Shown: positions 19,051-28,088 of the stretch, in pieces
Position numbering within the stretch: the stretch's first letter is position 1
Layout of the letters: the number at the start of each line of letters is the position of its first letter
Assembly (NCBI GenBank): GCA_903825095.1
Contig: CAIJZF010000248.1
Coordinates: forward strand, 1 to 64,000
Length of the DNA stretch: 64,000 nt
Reading direction: 5' to 3'
From: an uncultured Bacteroidota bacterium
Lineage (GTDB): Bacteria; Bacteroidota; Bacteroidia; Chitinophagales; Chitinophagaceae
Translations under genes and position numbers: made by a program
Notes under the pieces: model-generated
The model's database searches: none
The model's input: the letters and a program-made list of their open reading frames with translations, nothing else
What the model was told of the DNA's origin: nothing

Positions 19051-20397
19051 ATGAGCGATAAAAAACAACAAATTTTAGATTTAGTAAATGAATTTGTTCA
19101 AGAAAAAAAAGCAAATGCTTCTTGGACACCAGGTGAAGATTGGATCCAATATTCAGGTCCATTTTTTAATGAAAAAGAATATATTGCCGGAGTAGAATCT
19201 CTATTAAACGGATGGTTTATTCTAGGTGAAAACGGTAGAAAGTTTGAACGACGATTTGCACCAATGTTAGGTAAATCAGATGGTATCCTAGTCAATTCAG
19301 GTAGTTCAGCTAACTTATTGATGGTATCTCTTTTACGAACTAAACGAGGAGGTAATCTACCTAAAGGAAGTAAATTCATTACTCCGGTAGTATGTTTTCC
19401 TACTACAATTAATCCATTGATTCAAAACGGTTTTGAACCTGTATTTGTGGATGTTGAATTACCAAACTTGAATCTTAATTTAGATCAAGTAGAAAAATTA
19501 CTTGAAGAAGATACTAACCGTGAAATTAAAGGTATTATCTTTGCTCACGTATTAGGTAACCCACCAAACATGGATCGTTTGATGGATATTGTAGAAAAAT
19601 ATAATTTAATTTTCCTTGAAGATTGTTGTGATGCTTTAGGTTCTTCTTGGGACGGTAAACTATTAGGTTCATTTGGTAAAGTATCCACTTGTTCATTCTT
19701 CCCTGCTCACCACATGACTACAGGTGAAGGTGGATTCGTTGCAGTTAATCCTGCAAGACATAGAATGACATTAGCCTCTTTACGTGATTGGGGTCGTGCT
19801 TGTTATTGTAATACAGTGAAACCGGGTAATGTTACTTGTGGTACTGCCTGTGGAATGCGAATGAATAGCTGGTTCCCAAAATACCCAGAAATTACTTACG
19901 ATCACCGTTATGTGTTTGATGAAATTGGATACAATCTGAAACCAACTGAAATTCAAGCATCTATTGGATTAGCTCAACTTGACAAGTTGGAAGAAATGCA
20001 TGCTAAAAGAAAGTCAAATTTTGAAAAAATGTACAATATCTTTAAAAAGTATGATCAATATTTCCATTTACCTAAAGCATTAGATAAAGCAGATGTAAGT
20101 TGGTTTGGTTTCCTACTCACAGTAAAAGATGGTGTTCCATTCCTTAAAAACGATTTAGTTGATCATTTAGAAAATGCTAAAATTCAAACACGTTCTTACT
20201 TCACAGGAAATGCTTTATTTCACCCAGCATATAGTGAATTAGAAATGTTTGCTCATTATGATGATCCAATTAACATGTTCCCTATAGCAACAAAAACTAC
20301 TCAAGACACATTCTTCTTAGGAGTATTCCCGGGAATTACAGATGAACAAATCCAATACATTGGGGAAAAAGTTGATTCATTTTTTGAAAGTCTCTAA
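19051..20397 (+). CDS. DegT/DnrJ/EryC1-family PLP enzyme of the E1/RfbH (3-dehydrase) type
   Basis: 448 residues, near RfbH length. In this fold the PLP lysine is normally in a TTGEGG context; here the segment reads FFPAHHMTTGEGG, with His in place of Lys. That is the hallmark of 3-dehydrases (E1/RfbH, ColD) rather than aminotransferases. Cysteine-rich CYCNTVKPGNVTCGTACG follows, resembling the [2Fe-2S] ligand spacing of E1. It would remove the 3-hydroxyl from a 4-keto-6-deoxy sugar nucleotide to give 3,6-dideoxy sugars. The Fe-S cysteines favour E1 over ColD. The matching ferredoxin-type reductase is not in the window. Confidence 0.88.
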   Translation: MSDKKQQILDLVNEFVQEKKANASWTPGEDWIQYSGPFFNEKEYIAGVESLLNGWFILGENGRKFERRFAPMLGKSDGILVNSGSSANLLMVSLLRTKRGGNLPKGSKFITPVVCFPTTINPLIQNGFEPVFVDVELPNLNLNLDQVEKLLEEDTNREIKGIIFAHVLGNPPNMDRLMDIVEKYNLIFLEDCCDALGSSWDGKLLGSFGKVSTCSFFPAHHMTTGEGGFVAVNPARHRMTLASLRDWGRACYCNTVKPGNVTCGTACGMRMNSWFPKYPEITYDHRYVFDEIGYNLKPTEIQASIGLAQLDKLEEMHAKRKSNFEKMYNIFKKYDQYFHLPKALDKADVSWFGFLLTVKDGVPFLKNDLVDHLENAKIQTRSYFTGNALFHPAYSELEMFAHYDDPINMFPIATKTTQDTFFLGVFPGITDEQIQYIGEKVDSFFESL

Positions 20398-21239
20398 TGA
20401 GTTATATTACCTTTAAAACCATAGGTGGATCCGGTAATTTAGGTTCTCAAGTGCAACAGTATGCTAGTTTGTATGCTGTTGCTAAAGAGACCAATCGTGA
20501 AATTATTTTTCCTGAGTCTAGTTTATCTCAAGGGTATGGGTTTAAATTTGCCGAGCTTCTTGATATTCCTATAGTAGTTGCTCCTGATAGTTTATTTAAT
20601 GATTTCATTAACATTAGACCAGATGATTCTAAAATTGTAGATGAAACTTTAATACCTAGAATGGACCCCAATCTGAATTACAATATAGAAAATAGATTTG
20701 ATTTATTCCATTATTGGTATCCAAAATACTCTCAAGATGTATTAGATTGGAAATGGAATCAAAATCATCTAGATACTGCAAAACAAATATATAATAGTAT
20801 TAAAGTTGAAGGTAAAGAAATGGTAGCAATTCATGTTCGTAGAGGAGACTATTTACTCCCTCAACATGACCATTTCTGCAAATTAGACACAGACTATTAT
20901 TCAGAAGCATTACAATATTACATTTCAGACATTGAAAAATATCATTTTGTAATTTTCTCAAACGATATTGAATGGTGTAAAGAAAACCTAATTGAAGGTG
21001 AAATGGTTACCTTCATAGAACCAGGATTAGATTATGTTGATTTGATTTTAATGAGTTTATGTGATCATACTATAGCAGCTAATAGTTCTTATAGTTGGTG
21101 GGCATCGTTCAAAAACACAAATTCAACCAAAAGAATAACTTGCCCAACCAATTATTTAAAATCTTATGGACCTTGGACCCATATTAACAATAATTACTAT
21201 CCATCAGAATGGATTAGTATAAACAACACAAATATATGA
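20397..21239 (+). CDS. Alpha-1,2-fucosyltransferase-like enzyme (GT11)
   Basis: 280 residues, normal for GT11. The diagnostic HVRRGDY near residue 147 (HxRRGDY) and the downstream ANSSYSWWAS (NSSFSWW-like) are both present. The N-terminal GGSGNLGSQVQQYASLYAVA resembles the GGLGNQ start of the family. It fits with the GDP-fucose genes upstream: donor synthesis and transfer encoded together. Overlaps the upstream gene by 1 nt. Confidence 0.9.
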   Translation: MSYITFKTIGGSGNLGSQVQQYASLYAVAKETNREIIFPESSLSQGYGFKFAELLDIPIVVAPDSLFNDFINIRPDDSKIVDETLIPRMDPNLNYNIENRFDLFHYWYPKYSQDVLDWKWNQNHLDTAKQIYNSIKVEGKEMVAIHVRRGDYLLPQHDHFCKLDTDYYSEALQYYISDIEKYHFVIFSNDIEWCKENLIEGEMVTFIEPGLDYVDLILMSLCDHTIAANSSYSWWASFKNTNSTKRITCPTNYLKSYGPWTHINNNYYPSEWISINNTNI

Positions 21240-21409
21240 AAGAAATAGTTGTATCTAACTTAATGAGAGCTAAAAACAAACAATCATTCTTTGCTCTTCA
21301 CCAACTCCAATCTAAAATCAAATCACTTTATCCTGATGTAAGAATAGAATTTCATATTCTTTGGGATAATATAGCTGAAGGAGATTTAAAAGCTAATAAT
21401 TTTTTATAA
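21236..21409 (+). pseudogene. Short ORF, possible N-terminal remnant of a glycosyltransferase
   Basis: 57-codon ORF (MKEIVVSNLMRAKNKQSFFA...) in overlapping register with the GT11 stop and ending 1 nt before the next gene. The first strand and following basic helix look like the start of a glycosyltransferase, but the ORF stops at codon 58. It could be a truncated gene kept for coupling, or a real small protein. Confidence 0.5.
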
Positions 21410-21410
21410 C

Positions 21411-22379
21411 ATGACAAAAGTAGTATACGTAACCGGATGCTTAGGATTTATAGGATCCTATGTAACAAGAAAATGTTTAGATAAAGGATGGTATGTAAAA
21501 GGAGTAGATAAGATGACTTATGCTGCTAATAAACATTTATTAACTGAATTTAAAAAATATCCAAATTTTTCATTCGTTCATTGTGATATTAATGAATTAA
21601 AATTTTTATATGATTGTGATTTTATAATCAATACAGCAGCAGAAACTCATGTTGGTAACTCAATTGCCAGCAGTACTGAGTTTGTTAAATCAAATATTGA
21701 TGGAGTTCATAATTTACTTGAATTAATCAAAAACCACAGAGGCGAAAACGCTCAAAAACCTGTATTGCTTCACTTTAGTACAGATGAAGTATACGGTGAT
21801 ATTGAAGAAGGAGCACATGATGAAGAACACTTACTTAAACCATCAAACCCATACTCAGCAACTAAAGCTGCGGCTGACATGTTAGTTATGGCTTGGGGTA
21901 GAACACATAATATTCCTTACATGATTATCCGTCCAACAAATAATTATGGGATTGGCCAGTATGTAGAGAAATTGATTCCTAAAGCAGTTAAGTTACTTAG
22001 TTTAGAACGTAAAATTCCTTTACATAACGGCGGTTTACCATACAGAAACTGGTTACATGCCGCAGATACTGCAGAGGCTGTAATTACGTTGATAGAACGT
22101 GGTAAAATTGGGGAAATTTATAATGTAGCTGGTGGTTTTGAACAACAAAATATTGAAACCATAAAATCAGTTATTACTGAATATATGGGAGTTGTTAATT
22201 GGGAAGATTTTTACAGTATAAATGATTATGTTGATTTTTCTTGTGATAGGAAAGGACAAGACGTTCGTTACGCATTAGATGATTCTAAAATTAGAAATTT
22301 AGGATGGGAACCAAAGAGCTTGTTTTCTGAAGAAATTTCTCGTATAGTTAGTTATTATAAAAATAAATTTATTTGGTAA
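21411..22379 (+). CDS. NAD-dependent sugar-nucleotide 4,6-dehydratase (RfbB-like)
   Basis: 322 residues, extended SDR. VTGCLGFIGSYVTRKCL is the Rossmann motif. FSTDEVYGD supplies the Thr-Asp-Glu active-site residues of 4,6-dehydratases, NPYSATKAAAD the catalytic YxxxK, and RPTNNYG the sugar-binding segment. Closest to dTDP-glucose 4,6-dehydratases, but the nucleotide base cannot be told; a CDP-glucose enzyme would feed the E1-type dehydrase nearby. Confidence 0.9.
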   Translation: MTKVVYVTGCLGFIGSYVTRKCLDKGWYVKGVDKMTYAANKHLLTEFKKYPNFSFVHCDINELKFLYDCDFIINTAAETHVGNSIASSTEFVKSNIDGVHNLLELIKNHRGENAQKPVLLHFSTDEVYGDIEEGAHDEEHLLKPSNPYSATKAAADMLVMAWGRTHNIPYMIIRPTNNYGIGQYVEKLIPKAVKLLSLERKIPLHNGGLPYRNWLHAADTAEAVITLIERGKIGEIYNVAGGFEQQNIETIKSVITEYMGVVNWEDFYSINDYVDFSCDRKGQDVRYALDDSKIRNLGWEPKSLFSEEISRIVSYYKNKFIW

Positions 22380-22382
22380 ATT

Positions 22383-23183
22383 ATGAATACAAGAGAATTT
22401 AAATGCGTAAAAATCCTTACAGATCTAATCGAAAACGAAGGTCTAATAGGTATTAAAACTAGTTTTGAAGATGAAGGAGCTTTATTTAATGAAACTGTTC
22501 GATTAAAAGAAATCTGTAATCAAGCTAAAACTAAAGTCACTTTAAAAATAGGTGGTCCTGAAGCAATTAGAGATTTAAAGGATGCTTCTATTATTGGAGT
22601 AAAAGGATTAGTAGCACCTATGGTTGAGTCTGAATTTGGTCTTAAAAAGTTCATTCAAGCTACTCGAACATATATTCCTGAGGATGTTCGTTCATCACTT
22701 CAACTTAATGTTAATATTGAAACTATTACTGCTGTCCAAAATGCCACTGAAATGATCCATTCAGATGAAGCTAAAGAGTTATATGGAGTTACTGTAGGAC
22801 GAGTTGATTTAGTATCATCAATGGGTAAAGATCGTAGTTATGTTAATAGTAAAGAAGTACTAGACATGGCTCGTTCTGTATTTACAAATGCAAAACGTAA
22901 GGGACTTAAAGCATGTTTAGGTGGAGCTGTATCAATTGATTCATTAGATTTCTTAAAAACATTACATTCAGAAGGGTTATTAGATAAATTTGAAACACGT
23001 TATTGCATTTTTGATCCATCTGTGTCTTTAAAAAACTTATCTAGAGCATTATCTAAAGCCCAAATGTTTGAATATGAATGGTTAAGTGCCAAAAATGAAT
23101 ATTATACAACATTAGCTAATCAAGATATTAAACGAATCCACATGATCCAGGATAGAATTAACCAATCAGTTTCTTTTAAATAA
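22383..23183 (+). CDS. HpcH/HpaI aldolase or citrate-lyase-like enzyme
   Basis: 266 residues, TIM-barrel PEP/pyruvate-type family. Visible pieces: GLIGIKTSFEDEGA, KVTLKIGGPEAIRDL, GVKGLVAPMVES (the metal-site glutamate region), LNVNIETITAV and VGRVDLVSSMG. It may cleave or condense a keto-acid unit. It is first in a run of five overlapping or near-abutting genes, so it should act in the same pathway as the cyclase and ThDP enzyme. Confidence 0.75.
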   Translation: MNTREFKCVKILTDLIENEGLIGIKTSFEDEGALFNETVRLKEICNQAKTKVTLKIGGPEAIRDLKDASIIGVKGLVAPMVESEFGLKKFIQATRTYIPEDVRSSLQLNVNIETITAVQNATEMIHSDEAKELYGVTVGRVDLVSSMGKDRSYVNSKEVLDMARSVFTNAKRKGLKACLGGAVSIDSLDFLKTLHSEGLLDKFETRYCIFDPSVSLKNLSRALSKAQMFEYEWLSAKNEYYTTLANQDIKRIHMIQDRINQSVSFK

Positions 23184-23818
23184 TGGATGTACTTGTTACT
23201 GGTGGGTCAAGAGGAATCGGAAAGGCCATTGTAGATTTATTTACTACTAATGGTCATTCCGTTTATTCTCCTACTAGAAAAGAATTAAATTTATCTCAAC
23301 CTATAAAGTTAGATAAATGTGAATTTGATATTGTTATTAATTGTGCTGGGATTAATCCTATCAAAAAATTAAAGGATATATCTGATGATGAAGTAATGCG
23401 AGTAAATTACTATTCTCCTTTAGAAATTATTCAACAATGTATTCCATATATGGTAAATAATCATTATGGAAGAATAATTAATATTGGAAGCATTTGGATT
23501 GACCTTATAAAACCAGGAAGATTAGCTTACAGTGCAAGTAAAAATGCTCTTCATTCTTTAACAAAATCTATCACTGCTGAATTTGGCTATCACAATATTC
23601 TTTCAAACACCATATCCCCAGGATTTATTGAAACAGATTTAACTTATCAAAATAATTCCCCAGAACAATTGGATTCATTAGCCTGCGAAATTCCATTAGG
23701 AAGACTAGGAACCCCAGAAGAAGTAGCAAAATTAGCTTATCAACTCACAATAGATAACAATTACATAAGTGGTCAAAATATTATAATAGACGGAGGTTAT
23801 TCATGCACAGCATATTAG
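23183..23818 (+). CDS. Short-chain dehydrogenase/reductase
   Basis: 211 residues, classical SDR. TGGSRGIGKAI (TGxxxGIG), NCAGIN (NAG-like), IINIGSIW with the catalytic serine, and YSASKNALHSL (YxxxK) are all present. NTISPGFIETDL and GQNIIIDGGYS complete the fold. Starts on the last base of the aldolase gene and overlaps the cyclase by 16 nt. Confidence 0.93.
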   Translation: MDVLVTGGSRGIGKAIVDLFTTNGHSVYSPTRKELNLSQPIKLDKCEFDIVINCAGINPIKKLKDISDDEVMRVNYYSPLEIIQQCIPYMVNNHYGRIINIGSIWIDLIKPGRLAYSASKNALHSLTKSITAEFGYHNILSNTISPGFIETDLTYQNNSPEQLDSLACEIPLGRLGTPEEVAKLAYQLTIDNNYISGQNIIIDGGYSCTAY

Positions 23819-24819
23819 AAATCAAATCAAAAATATCAGATTATAAATTAAGTTTTGTTGATACAATACAAGAAATAGAACATCATATTGATCAACCAAA
23901 TACTATTACATTTATTGATGATAATGTAAATAAACTTTATCCATCTTTACAACGAGATAATAATATTATATTAATTAGTTCTGAGGCAGTTAAAAGTTAT
24001 ACTGGTACTGCTAGAGTATTACAAAATTTAACAGAACGTAGAGCCAATACACAAACTAAATTAGTAGTAATTGGTGGTGGTATCCTCCAAGACATTGTAG
24101 GATTTTGCGCTTCAGTTTATTGTAGAGGAATTCAATATACACTTATTCCAACCACACTTTTAGCCCAAGCTGATAGTTGTGTTGGGGGTAAAACTTCTAT
24201 TAATTTTGTAGATCGAAAAAATATAATCGGTACTTTTTATCCACCTACAGATATTATAGTTTATCCTAAATTTACTCAAACTCTTTCTAAATTAGACTAT
24301 ACTAGTGGGTTAGGAGAAATTTATAAATTCCATATATTACAAAATAAAATACTTGATTTTGATTCTACATCATCTATAGAATATATGATTCATGATGGAT
24401 TAAAGTACAAAATTGATATTTTATCTAGAGATGAATTTGATAAAGGTGAACGTAAATTCTTAAATTTTGGTCATACTTTTGGACATGCTTTAGAATCAAC
24501 ATCTGAAAATATTATTCCTCATGGTATAGCTGTTATTATAGGAAGTATGATAGCAGTAATGATATCTAAAGAATTAGGTTATGGTGTTTCTAATTATGAT
24601 TCTATTATTGAAAAAGGCATATCATTAATAAAAAGTAATAACTTATCGTTCAAACAAGAATGGTTTGACTTAGATTCACTTTTAGAAATCATTCAATCAG
24701 ATAAAAAAAGTACAGGTAAATTAACAATGGTTTTAATAAATAATAAACCGTTCTTGGAAGATATAGAAGATATTAGTATATTAATAAAAGTTTTAAAACA
24801 AGTTTATGAGGTTATCTGA
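23803..24819 (+). CDS. Dehydroquinate-synthase-like sugar phosphate cyclase
   Basis: 338 residues. Family motifs: GGGILQDIVGFCASVYCRG, IPTTLLAQADSCVGGKT, KNIIGTFYPP, GLGEIYKFHI and the metal-binding NFGHTFGHALE. This superfamily makes 3-dehydroquinate or cyclitols from sugar phosphates. Position in a capsule-type operon, away from any shikimate gene, favours a specialised cyclase over aromatic biosynthesis; that is inference. Overlaps both neighbours. Confidence 0.88.
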   Translation: MHSILEIKSKISDYKLSFVDTIQEIEHHIDQPNTITFIDDNVNKLYPSLQRDNNIILISSEAVKSYTGTARVLQNLTERRANTQTKLVVIGGGILQDIVGFCASVYCRGIQYTLIPTTLLAQADSCVGGKTSINFVDRKNIIGTFYPPTDIIVYPKFTQTLSKLDYTSGLGEIYKFHILQNKILDFDSTSSIEYMIHDGLKYKIDILSRDEFDKGERKFLNFGHTFGHALESTSENIIPHGIAVIIGSMIAVMISKELGYGVSNYDSIIEKGISLIKSNNLSFKQEWFDLDSLLEIIQSDKKSTGKLTMVLINNKPFLEDIEDISILIKVLKQVYEVI

Positions 24820-26533
24820 TTATGTTATTCAATTCCTAAGAGACAAGTATGGAATTGATACAGTTTTTACTGTATCCGGTGGAGGGTGTATATTTTTAAT
24901 TGATTCTTTAGGTACGACTGAGGGAGTAAATTATGTAGCTACTCATCATGAGCAAGCCGCAGCATTGGCTGCGGAGGGTTATGCCCGAATGAATAATAAA
25001 CTAGGAGCTTGTATTGTTACAAGTGGGCCTGGAGCTACCAATGCTATAACTGGAACTCTATGTAATTGGCTAGATTCAATTCCTGTAATTTACATCAGTG
25101 GTCAAGTTAATAAAGAAATGACTACAAACTATACAGGTTTACCTTTAAGACAATTAGGTGACCAAGAGTTTAATGTCATTGAATCAGTAAAAAATATAAC
25201 TAAATATGCTGTGCAAATAAACGATGTATCTGAAATTAGATACCATTTAGAAAAAGCATGCGATTTAGCCATCTCTGGAAGACCCGGGCCCGTTTGGCTT
25301 GACATCCCATTAAATATCCAATCAGCAAATATTGAACCGTATGAATTAATAGGATGGGAAAATAATTTAACATCTCCTATACCATCTCAATTTGAAATTG
25401 ATTCTTTATTAGAAAAATGGAATCAAGCTAAAAAACCATTAATGATTGTAGGTAATGGGATTAGATTAAGCGGAGGTATAGAAGAATTATATAACCTACT
25501 AAACAAAACCAACCTACCCGTAATATCAGCTGTTAATGGAAATGATATTGTAAATAGTGATTATGAACATTATTGTGGTCGATTTGGAACACATGCCCAG
25601 ATTGGAGCGAATAATATTTTAAGTGAGTGTGATTTTCTTTTGACTGTAGGTAGTAGATTATATGTTAGACAAACTGGGTATAATTTTGAAGGATTTGCTA
25701 AACAAGCTTATAAAGTTCATATTGATATAGATGAAAATGAATTAAATAAACCAACTTTATTTACAGACCTAAAAATTCATTCAGATGCTAAAGAGTTTTT
25801 AAAATTATTAAACTCTCAAGATTTACCTGAAACAAATTTAGATTGGTTAGATGAATGTTTTGAATGGTCTTGTGTACCTAAAGTATTGCCTAAACATAGA
25901 AATAAAACTAAATATGCTAGTCATTATGCCTTCATAGAAGAATTATCTAATATTATACCCCAAGACTACCATATTGTAACAAGTGATGGATCAGCAAATG
26001 TAGTCACAATGCAGGTTATGAGTTTAAAAGGTAATCAAAGATTAATCACCAATACAGGATGTGCACCCATGGGTTATGGATTACCAGCAGCATTAGGAGC
26101 GGCGACACATCATAAAGTAGTTTGTATTGAAGGTGATGGTAGTTTACATTTAAATATTCATGAGTTACAAACCATGAAACATTATAACCTACCTATTAAA
26201 CTTATCTTACTTAATAATGATGGTTATACTTCAATTAAAATATCCCAAAAAACATTCTTTAATGGACGTTTTGTAGCATCTGAAAAAAATAGTGGTGTAT
26301 CATTTCCAAATTTTGAAAAAGTAATTAAAGCATATGATTTACCATATTATAGTATTAAAGACAACCAAAATATTCATCCTACATTAGAAGAATTTCTAAC
26401 ATATGAAGGTCCTGCTGTTTTAGAAGTATTTACTGATCCTGAAGAGTTTCATGAGCCTAAAGTAGTAGCTAAATTAGGAGAAGATGGTAAATTTATTCCT
26501 GGAGAATTAAAAAATATACAATGGATAGACTAA
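24806..26533 (+). CDS. Thiamine-diphosphate enzyme, acetolactate-synthase-like
   Basis: 575 residues, full three-domain ThDP enzyme. The catalytic glutamate sits in THHEQAAALAAEGYAR near residue 50, SGPGATNAITG follows, and the ThDP-binding motif starts GDGSLHLNIHEL with the NND end about 25 residues on. In sugar pathways such enzymes can add a two-carbon unit (as YerE does in yersiniose synthesis) or act on cyclitol diketones. The gene overlaps the cyclase by 14 nt and the epimerase by 13 nt. Confidence 0.9.
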   Translation: MRLSDYVIQFLRDKYGIDTVFTVSGGGCIFLIDSLGTTEGVNYVATHHEQAAALAAEGYARMNNKLGACIVTSGPGATNAITGTLCNWLDSIPVIYISGQVNKEMTTNYTGLPLRQLGDQEFNVIESVKNITKYAVQINDVSEIRYHLEKACDLAISGRPGPVWLDIPLNIQSANIEPYELIGWENNLTSPIPSQFEIDSLLEKWNQAKKPLMIVGNGIRLSGGIEELYNLLNKTNLPVISAVNGNDIVNSDYEHYCGRFGTHAQIGANNILSECDFLLTVGSRLYVRQTGYNFEGFAKQAYKVHIDIDENELNKPTLFTDLKIHSDAKEFLKLLNSQDLPETNLDWLDECFEWSCVPKVLPKHRNKTKYASHYAFIEELSNIIPQDYHIVTSDGSANVVTMQVMSLKGNQRLITNTGCAPMGYGLPAALGAATHHKVVCIEGDGSLHLNIHELQTMKHYNLPIKLILLNNDGYTSIKISQKTFFNGRFVASEKNSGVSFPNFEKVIKAYDLPYYSIKDNQNIHPTLEEFLTYEGPAVLEVFTDPEEFHEPKVVAKLGEDGKFIPGELKNIQWID

Positions 26534-27315
26534 AAATATTAATCACTGGAGGGAACGGTTATATAGCAAAAAGTATATATTCTGCATTATGTGAAAAATA
26601 TGATATAACATTAATATCTAGAACTGATCTTGATATGACTCGAAGAGAAGAAGTTCAATATTATTTTAAAGATAAATACTTTGATACGGTAATCCATACC
26701 GCTGTAAGAGGGGGTAGTAGATTAAACCCACTTGAGGGACCAGATGTTGTGCTTACAAATCTTCTGATGTATGATAATCTAATACGTTGTAGAGATAAAT
26801 TTAATCGATTAATCCATTTTGGATCAGGTGCTGAGGATAAAGCTGATGGTCCATATGGATTTAGTAAATATATTATAAATCAATTAATAAAACTAGATCC
26901 TAGGAGTGTAAATGTAAAAATATATGCTGTATTTGATGAAAATGAACTAGATACTAGATTTATTAAAAGCAACATCCTTAGATATATTAATCAAGAAGAT
27001 ATGGTTATCCATCAAGATAAAAAAATGGATTTCTTTTATATGAAAGATTTAATTTCATTAACGGAATGGCTTATTAATCAACGTGAAGATGAATTTCCTA
27101 TACAAACTGTTAACTGTAGTTATTTAGAAAATTATACTTTAACTCAAGTTGCTGGGATTATTAATTCATTAAATGATTATAAAGTAAACATTAAAATAGA
27201 AAATGAAGAGCAAGGAGATGATTATTGTGATATACATCCAATAATGCCTTTCAATTTAATAGGGTTAGAACAAGGAATCAAAGAAATATATAACAATTTA
27301 AAACCACAAAAATAA
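26521..27315 (+). CDS. NAD-dependent epimerase/reductase
   Basis: 264 residues, short extended-SDR. LITGGNGYIAKSIYSAL is the Rossmann motif, DTVIHTAVRGG the second, LIHFGSGAE the Ser/Thr region, and GPYGFSKYIINQL the YxxxK. Last of the overlapping run and presumably the final reduction or epimerisation step. Confidence 0.88.
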   Translation: MDRLKILITGGNGYIAKSIYSALCEKYDITLISRTDLDMTRREEVQYYFKDKYFDTVIHTAVRGGSRLNPLEGPDVVLTNLLMYDNLIRCRDKFNRLIHFGSGAEDKADGPYGFSKYIINQLIKLDPRSVNVKIYAVFDENELDTRFIKSNILRYINQEDMVIHQDKKMDFFYMKDLISLTEWLINQREDEFPIQTVNCSYLENYTLTQVAGIINSLNDYKVNIKIENEEQGDDYCDIHPIMPFNLIGLEQGIKEIYNNLKPQK

Positions 27316-27321
27316 AAAACA

Positions 27322-28080
27322 ATGATTAAATTTTTAAAAACAAACAACAAAAATAATTCCTATGAGGAAGGAATTGAATTATCACAATTAGCTAATTTAT
27401 ATGAGACAGATAAAGGAACAGCTGATTCATTAAGTCTATCATGGGGTCATGATTTTCCTAATCATAAATGTATGCATTATACAAACACTTATGAGAAGTA
27501 TATGATTCCAAAACGAAACGAATCAATTAGTATGCTTGAGATTGGTGTATGTGATAAAAGATTCCCATATGCATCTATTAAAATGTGGATGAGTTATTTT
27601 AAAGATGTAGATTTCTATGCTGTAGATAATTTTTGGGGTCATAAAATTGGTGATAAAATAGACGACATAAAATCCCTTAATAACCAGGGGGTAAATTTTA
27701 TTTATGCTGATCAAGGTAGTTTTGAAGATTGGGATGAATTAAACATAGAATATCCTAATAAATTTGATTTTATAATTGAAGATGGAAGTCATTGGCCTAA
27801 TCATATGGTAATTAGTTTATGGAAATCTATTGAAATAATGAAATCCGGTGGATATTATTTTATGGAGGATATTCAAAATCCATTAATATCAAGAGGATGG
27901 TTCCGTTATGATAATTCATTATTAGCTCAAGAGCTTCTAGAAGCATTATCAACTAAGAAATTTGAATCCCTTTTTCTTAATGACCAACAAAATAAAGATA
28001 TTCAAGAAAATTTTGAATTTGTAGATTTAATATTAGACCCAAATAAAATTAATTACTTAGCTGTATTTAGAAAAAAATAA
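27322..28080 (+). CDS. SAM-dependent methyltransferase
   Basis: 252 residues, class I fold. SMLEIGVCDKRF is the SAM-binding motif I, FYAVDNFWG motif II, and FDFIIEDGSHWPNHMV motif IV. The N-terminal YETDKGTADSLS is like CmcI/cephalosporin-type and sugar O-methyltransferases, which often carry TDK in this spot. Likely decorates the sugar made by the island. Confidence 0.85.
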   Translation: MIKFLKTNNKNNSYEEGIELSQLANLYETDKGTADSLSLSWGHDFPNHKCMHYTNTYEKYMIPKRNESISMLEIGVCDKRFPYASIKMWMSYFKDVDFYAVDNFWGHKIGDKIDDIKSLNNQGVNFIYADQGSFEDWDELNIEYPNKFDFIIEDGSHWPNHMVISLWKSIEIMKSGGYYFMEDIQNPLISRGWFRYDNSLLAQELLEALSTKKFESLFLNDQQNKDIQENFEFVDLILDPNKINYLAVFRKK

Positions 28081-28088
28081 TATTACTT

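Noticed and set aside
23803..24819. Shikimate-pathway AroB as a metabolic gene
   Set aside because: No other aromatic pathway gene is present and it is translationally locked into a sugar operon, so a specialised cyclase is the better reading.
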